Shown: positions 53,698-63,820 of the stretch, piece after piece | Numbering within the stretch: position 1 is the first letter of the stretch | How the letters are laid out: each line of letters opens with the position of its first letter | Source of the DNA: Arthrobacter sp. B1I2 | GTDB taxonomy: Bacteria > Actinomycetota > Actinomycetes > Actinomycetales > Micrococcaceae | Length of the DNA stretch: 64,000 nt | Assembly: GCF_030816485.1 (NCBI RefSeq) | Contig: NZ_JAUSYC010000001.1 | Location: 4,030,001-4,094,000, forward strand | Reading direction: 5' to 3' | Notes under the pieces: model-generated | Seen by the model: the letters and a program-made list of their open reading frames with translations, nothing else | Databases searched by the model: none | What the model was told of the DNA's origin: nothing | Position numbers and translations under genes: made by a program

Positions 53698-53736
53698 GTT
53701 AAAGACTTGACGGCAACAGCTGTGATCAAGTTTACT
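53698..53736 (+). promoter_or_regulatory. mmsA operon promoter with shared operator element
   Basis: TTGACG (53707-53712), 18-base spacer, TTTACT (53731-53736). The shared element (see 52437-52475) covers the -35 box and most of the spacer. The leader to mmsA is about 60 bases. Confidence 0.65.
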
Positions 53737-53804
53737 TTTTCATCAGACGGCCCAGTGCTTTGCTGGGCGGACAAAGAAGTCATGCATTGGAGGCGTAAGG
53801 GCTC

Positions 53805-55367
<1,563 letters not shown>

Positions 55368-55411
55368 CCCCCTGGCCCACCCAGAACCTTCCGGACACAA
55401 GGACTGACACC

Positions 55412-56698
55412 ATGAACGCCCTCAAAAAGCTGTTTGGCGGCAACACCCGCCAATTCGGCATGATCTTCGCCCTGGTGGCCCTGATCATCTTCTTCCAGCT
55501 GGCCACCGAAGGCCGGACACTCACCCCCGGCAACGTCATCAACCTCTTCAACGGCAACTCCTACATCCTGATCCTGGCGATCGGCATGGTCCTTGTGATC
55601 ATCGCGGGCCACATCGACCTCTCCGTCGGTTCCGTGGCCGCGTTTGTCGGCGTCACCGTGGCACTGGCTATCCGCGACTGGGGCATCCCCTGGTATGCCG
55701 GCGTACTCCTGGGGCTGGTCCTGGGCGCGGTGATTGGGGCCTGGCAAGGCTGGTGGACGGCCTACGTGGGCATTCCTGCCTTTATCGTGACCCTGGCCGG
55801 CATGCTCCTGTTCCGCGGTTTCAACCAATTCGTCGGCAAGTCCAACACCATCCCGGTGCCCTCCGACTTCCAGTACCTCGGCTCCGGCTACCTGCCCGAA
55901 GTCGGCCCCAACACCGGCTTCAACAACCTCACTCTGCTGCTGGGCATCGCCGCCGCCGCGTTCGTGGTGTGGGGCGAGCTCCGCTCCCGCGCCCGCGCCA
56001 AGGCCCTCGGCGCCGAAGTACCCGAAATGTGGGTCACCGCCCTGAAACTGGTCCTGATCTGCGGTGCCATCCTCTACGCCACCTACCTGTTCGCCACCGG
56101 CCGCCCGGGAACCTCCTTCCCCATTCCGGGGCTCATCCTCGCCGTCCTGGTGCTGCTGTACGGTTTCATTGCTTCCCGCACCGTCCTTGGCCGCCACGTC
56201 TACGCAGTGGGCGGCAACCGGCACGCGGCCGAACTCTCCGGTGTCCAGTCCAAGAAGGTCAACTTCCTGGTCATGATGAACATGTCCATCCTCGCCGGCC
56301 TGGCCGGCATGATATTCGTGGGCCGTTCCACCGCTTCTGGCCCGTTCGACGGCGTGGGCTGGGAACTTGACGCCATCGCCGCCGTCTTCATCGGCGGAGC
56401 CGCAGTGACCGGCGGCGTGGGCACAGTAGTCGGCTCCATCATCGGTGGCCTGGTCATGGCAGTCCTGAACAACGGCCTGCAGCTCCTGGGCGTCGGCGCC
56501 GACCTCACCCAGATCATCAAGGGCCTGGTGCTCCTGATCGCGGTCGCCTTTGACGTCTACAACAAGACCCAGGGCAAAAAGTCGATTATCGGCATGCTGA
56601 CCAGGAACTTCAACCGTCCCACCAGCGGCGGTCCCAGCAACCCTCTCCAGCCCGACGAAACCACCTCCACCAAGGAAGCTATCGCCAGGGAAGCCTGA
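55412..56698 (+). CDS. mmsB: Multiple-monosaccharide ABC transporter permease
   Basis: Integral membrane subunit, 428 aa, about 10 helices. ILILAIGMVLVIIAGHIDLS and YVGIPAFIVTLAGMLLFRGF are CUT2 permease motifs; AVGGNRHAAELSGVQSKKVN is the coupling loop. A Thr/Ser/Pro-rich tail of about 25 residues follows the last helix. It lies 44 bases after mmsA and 50 bases before chvE. Confidence 0.93.
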   Translation: MNALKKLFGGNTRQFGMIFALVALIIFFQLATEGRTLTPGNVINLFNGNSYILILAIGMVLVIIAGHIDLSVGSVAAFVGVTVALAIRDWGIPWYAGVLLGLVLGAVIGAWQGWWTAYVGIPAFIVTLAGMLLFRGFNQFVGKSNTIPVPSDFQYLGSGYLPEVGPNTGFNNLTLLLGIAAAAFVVWGELRSRARAKALGAEVPEMWVTALKLVLICGAILYATYLFATGRPGTSFPIPGLILAVLVLLYGFIASRTVLGRHVYAVGGNRHAAELSGVQSKKVNFLVMMNMSILAGLAGMIFVGRSTASGPFDGVGWELDAIAAVFIGGAAVTGGVGTVVGSIIGGLVMAVLNNGLQLLGVGADLTQIIKGLVLLIAVAFDVYNKTQGKKSIIGMLTRNFNRPTSGGPSNPLQPDETTSTKEAIAREA

Positions 56699-56748
56699 CT
56701 TGAGCAGCCTGAATAGCGTTACACCACTACAGAGAAAGAGAACCAACA

Positions 56749-57846
56749 ATGCGAATGATGGGTAAAGCAGGAAAGGCAGCAGCGGTCGCTGCCATCGCAG
56801 CACTGGCGCTGACAGGCTGCGGCCGCTCAGAGGCCCCCTCGGGTGGCGCAAGCGGAGGCGCAGGAGGATTCGAAAAGAACTCATCCATCGGCGTCGCACT
56901 TCCCCAGAAGACGAGTGAAAACTGGGTCCTCGCCGAAAAGCTGTTCAATGACGGCCTCAGTGGCGCGGGCTTCAAGGCTGACGTCCAGTTCGCCAACGCC
57001 GGCGTTTCCGAGCAGCAGAACCAGATCAGTGCCATGGTCACCAAGGGCGCCAAGGTCATCATCGTGGGCGCCATCGACGGCTCTCAGCTGGGTACCCAGC
57101 TCAAGCAGGCCAAGGATGCCGGTGCCACCATCATCGCCTATGACCGCCTGCTGCTGAACACCGAAAACGTGGACTACTACGTGGCCTACGACAACTTCAA
57201 GGTGGGCGTGCTCCAGGGCCAGGCATTGTTGGAAGGCCTTAAGGCCAAAAAGCCGTCCGGCCCGTACAACATCGAACTGTTCGCAGGGTCCCCCGACGAT
57301 GCCAACGCGAAGGTCTTCTTCGACGGCGCCATGAGCGTCCTGAAGCCGAAGATCGACGACGGCACCCTCAAGGTCCTCTCCGGCCAGACTAGCTTCGAGC
57401 AGGCCGTAACCCAGGCCTGGAAGAGCGAAAACGCCCAGCGCCGCGCTGACACCCTGCTCAGTGGCAGCTACACCAGCGCACCCCTGGACGGCGTCCTGTC
57501 ACCCAACGATCTCCTGGCCCGCGCAATCCTGACCTCCGTCAAGGCCGCCGGCAAGCCAACGCCGGTCATCACCGGACAGGACTCCGAAGTTGAATCGGTC
57601 AAGTCGATCATGGCCGGCGAGCAGTACTCCACCATCAACAAGGACACCCGCAAGCTCGTTGAGCACGCCATCACCATGGTGAAGGACCTGCAGGCCGGCA
57701 AGAAGCCTGAGATCAACGACGACAAGTCCTACAACAACAAGGTCAAGACCGTTCCGGCATACCTGCTGGAGCCGGTCATCGTGACCGCCGCCAACGTGAA
57801 GACGGCCTACAAGGACGATCCCGTTCTCGGCCCCATCACCAAGTAA
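56749..57846 (+). CDS. chvE: Multiple-monosaccharide-binding lipoprotein ChvE
   Basis: Sugar receptor of the mmsAB importer, 365 aa. The signal peptide ends in lipobox LALTGC (Cys24), followed by a Gly/Ser linker. SIGVALPQKTSENWV, ANAGVSEQQNQISAMVTKGA and IAYDRLLLNTENVDYYV are typical of ChvE/GguC-linked receptors. ChvE binds several pyranoses, so the physiological sugar is open. The palindrome at 57904-57958 lies just past its stop. Confidence 0.92.
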   Translation: MRMMGKAGKAAAVAAIAALALTGCGRSEAPSGGASGGAGGFEKNSSIGVALPQKTSENWVLAEKLFNDGLSGAGFKADVQFANAGVSEQQNQISAMVTKGAKVIIVGAIDGSQLGTQLKQAKDAGATIIAYDRLLLNTENVDYYVAYDNFKVGVLQGQALLEGLKAKKPSGPYNIELFAGSPDDANAKVFFDGAMSVLKPKIDDGTLKVLSGQTSFEQAVTQAWKSENAQRRADTLLSGSYTSAPLDGVLSPNDLLARAILTSVKAAGKPTPVITGQDSEVESVKSIMAGEQYSTINKDTRKLVEHAITMVKDLQAGKKPEINDDKSYNNKVKTVPAYLLEPVIVTAANVKTAYKDDPVLGPITK

Positions 57847-57903
57847 CACCTTTAGAAACCGCCGCGTAAAACCGGCAGACCGGAAAGCCCGGCCGCTTCG
57901 TTG

Positions 57904-57958
57904 AACTGCTCCCCGTAAGTTGGACTGAAAATTCAGTTCCAACTTACGGGGAGCAGTT
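57904..57958. repeat. 55-bp palindromic element, copy 1
   Basis: Arms 57904-57929 and 57932-57958 pair with one bulged base, leaving AA in the loop. It lies between the convergent chvE and AAA ATPase genes. A diverged relative in the same orientation lies at 59075-59131 on the other side of the AAA gene. It may act as a two-way terminator as well as a repeat. Confidence 0.85.
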
Positions 57959-57984
57959 TCATGTTTAAGGGCAGTTCGAGCCGG

Positions 57985-59019
57985 TCAGGCCAGCCAACGC
58001 CACCAGCGTGGCTGCTCCGGTTCCGGCGTCGGTTCCGGCTCTGGCTCCTCGCCCAAGGCCTGCGCGGCCCCGACGATGTCGTCCGCGGTGAGCGTCATGA
58101 CGGCCTCACGATCGAGCGCGTCGAGGCTTTGTTCCTCATCAAGCGACAGCCGCAGCGCCTGGCGGTTGAGCGCCTGCTCGAACAGCGTGCGGGCGAACCG
58201 TGCGTTGCCGGAGTCCTCGCCCGCGTGGAGCCCGGTGAAGATGCGGCGCAGCATCTGGTCCGCACCCGGCTCCAGCGTGTACTCGTGCTGGGCCAGCATC
58301 TGGTGGAAGATCGTCTGGAGTGCGTCCACGGAGTAGTCGGGGAACGTGATCTCGCGGGCGAACCGGGAGCGCAGTCCGGGGTTCGAGAGCAGGAAAGACT
58401 CCATCAGCCGCGGGTACCCGGCCACGATCACGACCAGGCGGTGGCGGTGGTCCTCCATCCGCTTGAGCAGGACCTCGATCGCTTCGGGGCCGAAGTCCAT
58501 CCGGCCATCCTCGGGGGCCAGCGCGTAGGCCTCGTCGATGAACAGGACGCCGTCCAGCGCGCGCCGGATCACCCGGTCCGTCTTGATGGCGGTCGCGCCG
58601 ACATACTGCCCCACCAGGCCCGAACGGTCCACCTCGACCAGGTGGCCTTTCTGCAGTAGACCGACCGCGCGGTACATCTCGGCCAGGAGCCGCGCCACGG
58701 TGGTCTTGCCCGTGCCCGGGTTTCCGAGGAACACCAAATGCTGTGATGTGGCCACCTCCGGCAGGCCGTGAGTCTTACGGCGGGCCTGGACCTGGAGCAG
58801 TGCGACGAGGGCCCGCACCTGTTCCTTCACGGTCTCCAGTCCGACCAGCGCGTCGAGCTCGGCCTGCACCTCGGACAGCGGCCGGGCCGGCCCGGGCCTC
58901 GCACCGACGAGATCGCCAACCAGGTCGTCGACGCGCTCCGAACCGGGCAGCTTGAGCTGATCGGCCAGATGGCCGATGGTTTCGCGCAGGTCCTCGAACG
59001 GATTGCGACTGGCAGCCAT
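57985..59019 (-). CDS. CbbX/EccA-like AAA+ ATPase
   Basis: 344 aa. A helical N-terminal part (SEVQAELDALVGLETVKEQV) precedes an AAA+ core: Walker A FLGNPGTGKTTVARLLAEM near 114, Walker B GVLFIDEAYALAP, sensor and Arg-finger region LRSRFAREITFPDYS. This is the CbbX/SpoVK/EccA C-terminal domain group. Relatives remodel Rubisco or assist type VII secretion, but neither system is near, so the partner is unknown. An acidic Pro/Glu tail ends in WWRWLA. TACAGT lies 6 bases before the ATG. Repeats flank it. Confidence 0.85.
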   Translation of the reverse strand: MAASRNPFEDLRETIGHLADQLKLPGSERVDDLVGDLVGARPGPARPLSEVQAELDALVGLETVKEQVRALVALLQVQARRKTHGLPEVATSQHLVFLGNPGTGKTTVARLLAEMYRAVGLLQKGHLVEVDRSGLVGQYVGATAIKTDRVIRRALDGVLFIDEAYALAPEDGRMDFGPEAIEVLLKRMEDHRHRLVVIVAGYPRLMESFLLSNPGLRSRFAREITFPDYSVDALQTIFHQMLAQHEYTLEPGADQMLRRIFTGLHAGEDSGNARFARTLFEQALNRQALRLSLDEEQSLDALDREAVMTLTADDIVGAAQALGEEPEPEPTPEPEQPRWWRWLA

Positions 59020-59025
59020 GCATCC

Positions 59026-59031
59026 ACTGTA
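59026..59031 (-). promoter_or_regulatory. -10 box of the AAA ATPase gene
   Basis: TACAGT on the minus strand, six bases before ATG 59019, with no ribosome site: leaderless pattern. Confidence 0.5.
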
Positions 59032-59074
59032 GTACCCGATTCCCGACCGGGGTGGAGTTTGCCTCACCGGCATC

Positions 59075-59131
59075 AACTCGCTCCCCGAAAGTAAGGACTG
59101 ATTTCCCACTCCAACTTCCGGAGAGCAGTTC
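59075..59131. repeat. Palindromic element, diverged copy 2
   Basis: Same orientation and length as copy 1 (57904-57958). Shared blocks include GCTCCCCG, GGACTGA, TCCAACTT and GAGCAGTT. Its arms retain imperfect complementarity. It lies in the 261-base gap upstream of the AAA gene and before the ABC exporter genes. Confidence 0.75.
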
Positions 59132-59280
59132 ACGTTGGGACCGGGCTTTCCTGCGTCCGGATTCAGCCGCAGCTCCTTCACAGCCCGGACACAGGTGGGG
59201 CCGGATTCCTGCACAGGATGCCCGGCGAGGGTTGATGCGAGGCCGGCCGTCCGCGCCGGCGCCTGAGTCATAGGAGTAAC

Positions 59281-60714
59281 GTGAGCGTTCTTGCCCGAAG
59301 CGTAGGCAATGCCTTCAGAAACAAGGTCCGCACTGCAGCGGTTGTCGCGGTGCTGGCCGCCGCCATTGGCCTTGCCCTGGCCATGCTGGTGGCCAACCAG
59401 GCGGTCGGGGCGAAAGTCCAGGAGCTCAATGCCTCCGTAGGCACTGTCCTGACGGTCAACCCGGCCGGCGGGCAAGGTTTCGAAGGCGGCGGTGAACCGC
59501 TCACCGCCGGCCAGGCAACCACGGCCGCCGGTGTGGCCAACGTCAGTGCCGTCGTCGGGACCTCCTCACTGCGGCTGCGCAACGCCACCGAAGCCGCAGC
59601 GCAGTCGGCAAACGGCCAGAGTGGCCCCGGCGGTCCGGCCGGACAGGGCGGCAAGGCGGCAGCCACGCTGACCACCAGCCTGACCGCGGCGGTGGATGCA
59701 GGCACACTCGGCAACCGCAACCAGCAGGCCAACGAAACCACGGGTTCCACCGGAACCACCCAGCAGCCCGTCCGGTCCCTGCCCATCACTGCCACCGGCA
59801 TCGGTGCCGAAGTGGACACCACGGGCAAGGCACTGAACATCACCCAGGGCTCGGGGCTTGGCGACTACTCGGCAGCATCCACCAGCGCGCTGCTGGGAAC
59901 TGCCCTCGCCGAGAAGAACAACCTCACGGTTGGCTCCAGCTTCACCATCAATGACCAGACCTACACGGTCGCGGGACTCTTCGACGCCGGCACAGCCTTT
60001 GGCAACAACGCCGTGTACGTGACGCTCCCCACCGCCCAGAGTTTGGCAGGGACGCCGGGTGAGTTGTCCAGCATGATCGTCACGGTCGATTCGATGGACA
60101 ACGTCGCCGCCACCAAAACGGCACTGCAAACAGCCCTGGGGACCGACAAGGCTGACGTCACGCAGGGCCAGAACCTCCAGACCGCCGTCAGCTCCCTGGA
60201 CAGCGTCAAGAACATTTCCTTCATCGCCTTCATTGCCGCCCTCGGCACCGCCGGACTCATCATCCTGCTCATCATGGTGATGCTGGTCCGCGAGCGCCGC
60301 CGCGAAATCGGCGTGCTGAAGGCCATCGGCGCACCCAACCGCACCATCGGCCTGCAGTTCGTCCTCGAAGCCCTGGTCCTGGCAGCCCTGGGCAGCGCAG
60401 TGGGTGCCGCCATCGCATCATTCGCCAGCGGCGGCATCGCCTCAGCTCTCATCAGCAGCAACACCACCACAACCACCGCCACCACGGGCCGCGGCTTCCC
60501 GGGCGGGGCAGGCGGTGCAGGCGGGTTCCCGGGCGGCCAGGGCGGACCCTTCGGCGGGGCCTCCCAGTTGCTGAGCTCCGTCACCGCGTCCGCATCACCG
60601 GGAGTCATCGCCGGCGGAATCGCCGCCGTGTTCGGCGTCGCCATCGTCGGAGCGCTGGTTCCCGCGCTGCTCACGGCACGCATCCGTCCCATCGAAGTCC
60701 TGCGAGGAGAATAG
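59281..60714 (+). CDS. MacB/FtsX-type ABC exporter permease with Gly-rich loops
   Basis: 477 aa, MacB fold: helix 1 (VVAVLAAAIGLALAMLVANQ), a large extracytoplasmic domain (about 45-310), then three helices. The exposed domain contains the low-complexity loop NGQSGPGGPAGQGGKAAA, and the loop before the last helix contains GFPGGAGGAGGFPGGQGGPF; both look like insertions. RERRREIGVLKAIGAPNRTI is the coupling motif. AGGAG lies 4 bases before GTG 59281. The ATPase begins 2 bases after the stop. Confidence 0.9.
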   Translation: MSVLARSVGNAFRNKVRTAAVVAVLAAAIGLALAMLVANQAVGAKVQELNASVGTVLTVNPAGGQGFEGGGEPLTAGQATTAAGVANVSAVVGTSSLRLRNATEAAAQSANGQSGPGGPAGQGGKAAATLTTSLTAAVDAGTLGNRNQQANETTGSTGTTQQPVRSLPITATGIGAEVDTTGKALNITQGSGLGDYSAASTSALLGTALAEKNNLTVGSSFTINDQTYTVAGLFDAGTAFGNNAVYVTLPTAQSLAGTPGELSSMIVTVDSMDNVAATKTALQTALGTDKADVTQGQNLQTAVSSLDSVKNISFIAFIAALGTAGLIILLIMVMLVRERRREIGVLKAIGAPNRTIGLQFVLEALVLAALGSAVGAAIASFASGGIASALISSNTTTTTATTGRGFPGGAGGAGGFPGGQGGPFGGASQLLSSVTASASPGVIAGGIAAVFGVAIVGALVPALLTARIRPIEVLRGE

Positions 60715-60716
60715 CC

Positions 60717-61421
60717 ATGATTGAAGTCAAGAACCTGGTCCGCACCTTCAACTCCGGTGACCGCACCATCAAACCGGTCAACGACGTCAGCTTCGACCTG
60801 GAGCAGGGCATTCTTGCCTCGATCGTGGGGAAAAGCGGCAGCGGCAAAAGCACCCTGTTGTCCCTCCTGGGCGCGCTGGACAAGCCCACCAGCGGAGACG
60901 TCGTCGTCAACGGCGTCAGCCTGGCCGGCCTGCAGGACAGCAAGCTGACGGAATACCGCCGACGGGACATCGGCTTCGTGTTCCAGCAGTTCAACCTGAT
61001 CCCCAACCTGTCGGCCGTAGCCAACGTGATGCTCCCCATGGAGTTTGCCGGGATCCGTAAGGCCGCCCGGCTGCAGCGCGCCCAGGATTTGCTGGAGCAG
61101 GTCCAGCTGGATCCGTCCAAACACGACCGGCGGATCAACAGGCTCTCCGGCGGAGAGCAGCAGCGCGTGGCAATTGCCCGGGCCCTGGCCAACGAGCCGA
61201 AGCTCATCCTGGCCGATGAGCCCACCGGAAACCTGGACGAGCAGACCGGGGACCACATCATCGAGCTCCTCAGCTCGCTGCGCCGCGACCACAACACGAC
61301 TATCCTGGTGGTCACCCACGACCGGGCCCTGGCAAACAAGACCGACCGGCGTTTCCGGCTGCAGCAGGGCAGGCTGACGGAAGAGCCGGTCCTCGGCCGG
61401 GCAGTTGCCGCCACCGTCTGA
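60717..61421 (+). CDS. ABC exporter ATPase (LolD/MacB type)
   Basis: Partner of the preceding permease, 234 aa. Walker A VGKSGSGKSTLL near 38, Q-loop FVFQQFNLIPNL, signature LSGGEQQRVAIARAL, Walker B ADEPTGNLDEQTG and VTHDRALA. With the MacB-type permease it forms a mechanotransmission-type exporter or lipoprotein/peptide transporter; no membrane-fusion protein is encoded here, so the substrate and outer partners are unknown. A terminator follows. Confidence 0.94.
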   Translation: MIEVKNLVRTFNSGDRTIKPVNDVSFDLEQGILASIVGKSGSGKSTLLSLLGALDKPTSGDVVVNGVSLAGLQDSKLTEYRRRDIGFVFQQFNLIPNLSAVANVMLPMEFAGIRKAARLQRAQDLLEQVQLDPSKHDRRINRLSGGEQQRVAIARALANEPKLILADEPTGNLDEQTGDHIIELLSSLRRDHNTTILVVTHDRALANKTDRRFRLQQGRLTEEPVLGRAVAATV

Positions 61422-61429
61422 CGTGCGCG

Positions 61430-61476
61430 AAAGGGGCCAAAGGTACGGGCCACACCGTCCCGCCCTTGGCCCCTTT
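61430..61476 (+). terminator. Terminator after the ABC exporter
   Basis: AAAGGGGCCAA and TTGGCCCCTTT pair perfectly with an extra AGG/CCT step inside. It lies 9 bases past the ATPase stop. Confidence 0.75.
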
Positions 61477-61545
61477 GAGGTTTCCTTCCCGCCCCCCGCC
61501 GCAAGTTCCGTAACCCTGGCACGCCCCTGTGACAGGATTGCAGCT

Positions 61546-62616
61546 ATGACTGCTCCCATCGCCACGCCATGGCTTTTCAGCCAGCCTGACCAGGATCCCC
61601 GCTCCGCCACCGGGGCTCCCCTGCGCTGGGGAATCATTGCAACGGGCGGCATTGCCCGTGCCGTTTCGGAAGATCTTGCGCTGCTTGAAGACGCCGAGCT
61701 GTATGCGGTCAGTTCCCGGGCGCAGGACAGCGCGGACGCCTTTGCCGTGGCTTACGACTTCGCAAAGGCCTACGGGGACGACGGCGGTGTGCCCGGCTAC
61801 CAGCGGCTGCTGGCCGATGAGGCCGTGGATGTTGTCTATGTCGCCACGCCGCACGCACAGCACCACGAGATCGTTCTCGCGGCACTGAACGCCGGCAAGC
61901 ATGTGCTCTGCGAAAAGGCCTTTACCATCAACGCTCGGGAAGCAGCGGAGCTCATCGACGTCGCGCGCCGCAAAAAGCTTTTCCTGATGGAGGCGGTCTG
62001 GAGCCGGTTCCTGCCCTCGATGCAGCGTGCTTTCGAGATCGCGGCCTCCGGTGAACTGGGCGACATCCATTGGATCACGGCAGACTTGGGCTTCCCGGCG
62101 CCGTACTCCCCCACAGCCAGGCTGTGGGCGCGGAAGGACGGCGGAGGCGCCTTGCTGGACTTGTCCGTCTACCCGCTCCTGTGGGCGCTCGGCACCCTTG
62201 GCTTTCCCCAAACAGTCAGTGCCACGGGCTTTGTCAATGACGAGGGCGTGGATGCCCAGAATGCCATGACCCTTGGCTACGGCCACGCGGCCCAGGTCCA
62301 GCTGACCTCTTCCCTCCTGGCCCACGGACCCCGCACTGCCACCGTGGCCGGAAGCATGGGATTCCTGCAGAGCGTGGGTTCCATCAACAACCCCCGCGAA
62401 CTCGTCATCGCCAACGGGTGGGAGGAGCGCCGGACCGAAACCTTCGACGTTGCGGGCAAGGGCTACGCCTACGAACTGCGCGAAGTGATGCGGTGCGTCC
62501 AGCAGGGGCTGACTGAAAGCCCGGTAATGCCGCTTGAGGACACGTTGAACACCATGCGCCTTTTCGACGGTGTTCGCGCCCAGCTGGGTGTGACGTACCC
62601 TAACGACGGTCACTAG
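61546..62616 (+). CDS. Gfo/Idh/MocA family oxidoreductase
   Basis: NAD(P)-dependent dehydrogenase, 356 aa. Rossmann motif WGIIATGGIARAVSEDL near residue 27, VYVATPHAQHHEIVLAALNA and the catalytic-loop CEKAFTINAREAAEL (Glu-Lys). The closest type is trans-1,2-dihydrobenzene-diol/D-xylose dehydrogenase-like (MEAVWSRFLP). The substrate is likely a sugar or cyclitol. ATG 61546 is used; the in-frame part to 61405 lies in the terminator region. A CAGGAT box lies 7 bases upstream. Confidence 0.88.
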   Translation: MTAPIATPWLFSQPDQDPRSATGAPLRWGIIATGGIARAVSEDLALLEDAELYAVSSRAQDSADAFAVAYDFAKAYGDDGGVPGYQRLLADEAVDVVYVATPHAQHHEIVLAALNAGKHVLCEKAFTINAREAAELIDVARRKKLFLMEAVWSRFLPSMQRAFEIAASGELGDIHWITADLGFPAPYSPTARLWARKDGGGALLDLSVYPLLWALGTLGFPQTVSATGFVNDEGVDAQNAMTLGYGHAAQVQLTSSLLAHGPRTATVAGSMGFLQSVGSINNPRELVIANGWEERRTETFDVAGKGYAYELREVMRCVQQGLTESPVMPLEDTLNTMRLFDGVRAQLGVTYPNDGH

Positions 62617-62838
62617 CGGGAACAGCCCACCAGCGGGACGTTCCAGGGGACACGACGGCGGTGTTGCGGCTTAAACGGTTCGGTCAAGGATGTGACGGCT
62701 CTCCTTTCCCCTTGACCCTTCCCAAGAATGTTGTCGCCTTTTTGTAAAATCCCTTTAGCGGAGTCTGGACTTCCGGCAATACTCGGTCTTAGGCTTTAGC
62801 CAGCATCGATTGCAACCGGTCACTGGGGGGTGGTACGC

Positions 62839-63729
62839 ATGGCTCGAATTAGTTCGCCATGGCGCGCTGTGCGCCCAGCGCTTCTTGCCGGGGTAGCAGC
62901 ACTTAGCTGGATGACGCTTTCGTCAACGGCTGCGTCTGCTGACGCGGGGCCGGATTCTTCGTCCCTCCTCGGCAATGTCACCAGCCCGGTTTCTTCTTTG
63001 ACCCATGATCTTGCGGATGCGGTTCTGCCGTCTCCTGCCGGCTCCCCCTCCGGATCCGCTGCAACTCCCGGGCTGCTGCAGCCTCCAGTAACGCAGGTTT
63101 CCGGACTGGCGGATAACCTTCTAGCCGCCGTTCCCGTGACGGCCGGAGTGGTGCAGGTTGTTGTAGCCCCTGTCACCGAGGCAGTTCCGGTTCTCGATCC
63201 GGCGCTCCAACCGGTTTCTGATCTTTTGACCGGCGCTGCTCCGCTGCCTGTCCCACCCATGGGAGCCGTGCAAGCGGAACTTCCTGCCGTACTAACTCCT
63301 GCTCCGTCAGGGGCTCAGCCTGCAGCTTTGGAAACGACAACGGTTGCCCTCGAAACGGCACCGGAACCGGACCCGAATGCGGCGGCACTGCCCAGCGCAT
63401 CGACTGCCGGCAGCAACGCAGGCCTTGAAACTGCACGGACTGCAGTCCTGGTTGGCACATCCACTCCGCAGCCTGCCGCGTCTGATCTTGCTAATACTGC
63501 TTCGGAGCAGACCCTTCCCCTTGGCCCATCGCCGCTGCCTGCCCAGGTTCCTGCCGCACCGGGGTCCGGCACGGGCAGCGGCGGAGCATCCGGCAGCCCG
63601 TCCGGTGCCGCGGCATGGCTTAGCCCCTTTGACTTTGGCTTTGAACGTCCCGGTGCTGTTCACGCGGGTGAGACCTCTGAGCACGCCCCTGCACCGGTGT
63701 CCTTCGACCCCGGTTCTTCTCCTGACTAG
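62839..63729 (+). CDS. Secreted Ala/Pro/Ser-rich protein
   Basis: 296 aa, not recognised. A signal peptide (AVRPALLAGVAALSWMTL through ASAD) precedes a low-complexity mature region rich in Ala, Pro, Ser and Thr without a visible fold, catalytic motif or membrane anchor. Segments such as LPVPPMGAVQAELPAVLTPA have collagen-like or mucin-like composition, which suits cell-wall spacing or surface display. ATG 62839 is preferred because of the GGGGGG upstream. A 222-base gene-free gap precedes it. Confidence 0.7.
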   Translation: MARISSPWRAVRPALLAGVAALSWMTLSSTAASADAGPDSSSLLGNVTSPVSSLTHDLADAVLPSPAGSPSGSAATPGLLQPPVTQVSGLADNLLAAVPVTAGVVQVVVAPVTEAVPVLDPALQPVSDLLTGAAPLPVPPMGAVQAELPAVLTPAPSGAQPAALETTTVALETAPEPDPNAAALPSASTAGSNAGLETARTAVLVGTSTPQPAASDLANTASEQTLPLGPSPLPAQVPAAPGSGTGSGGASGSPSGAAAWLSPFDFGFERPGAVHAGETSEHAPAPVSFDPGSSPD

Positions 63730-63820
63730 TTGAGGCCGCCTGCCTTTTTACGGGCAGCACGTGGCTCTACGGGCAGCTGACCAGCGCCCCAACAACCTCA
63801 ACTTTTCAGGAGTAACCACC

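Noticed and set aside
57847..59280. AAA gene with palindromes considered as an IS200/IS605-type element
   Set aside because: There is no transposase gene, and the two palindromes are of the same kind and orientation rather than distinct left and right ends.
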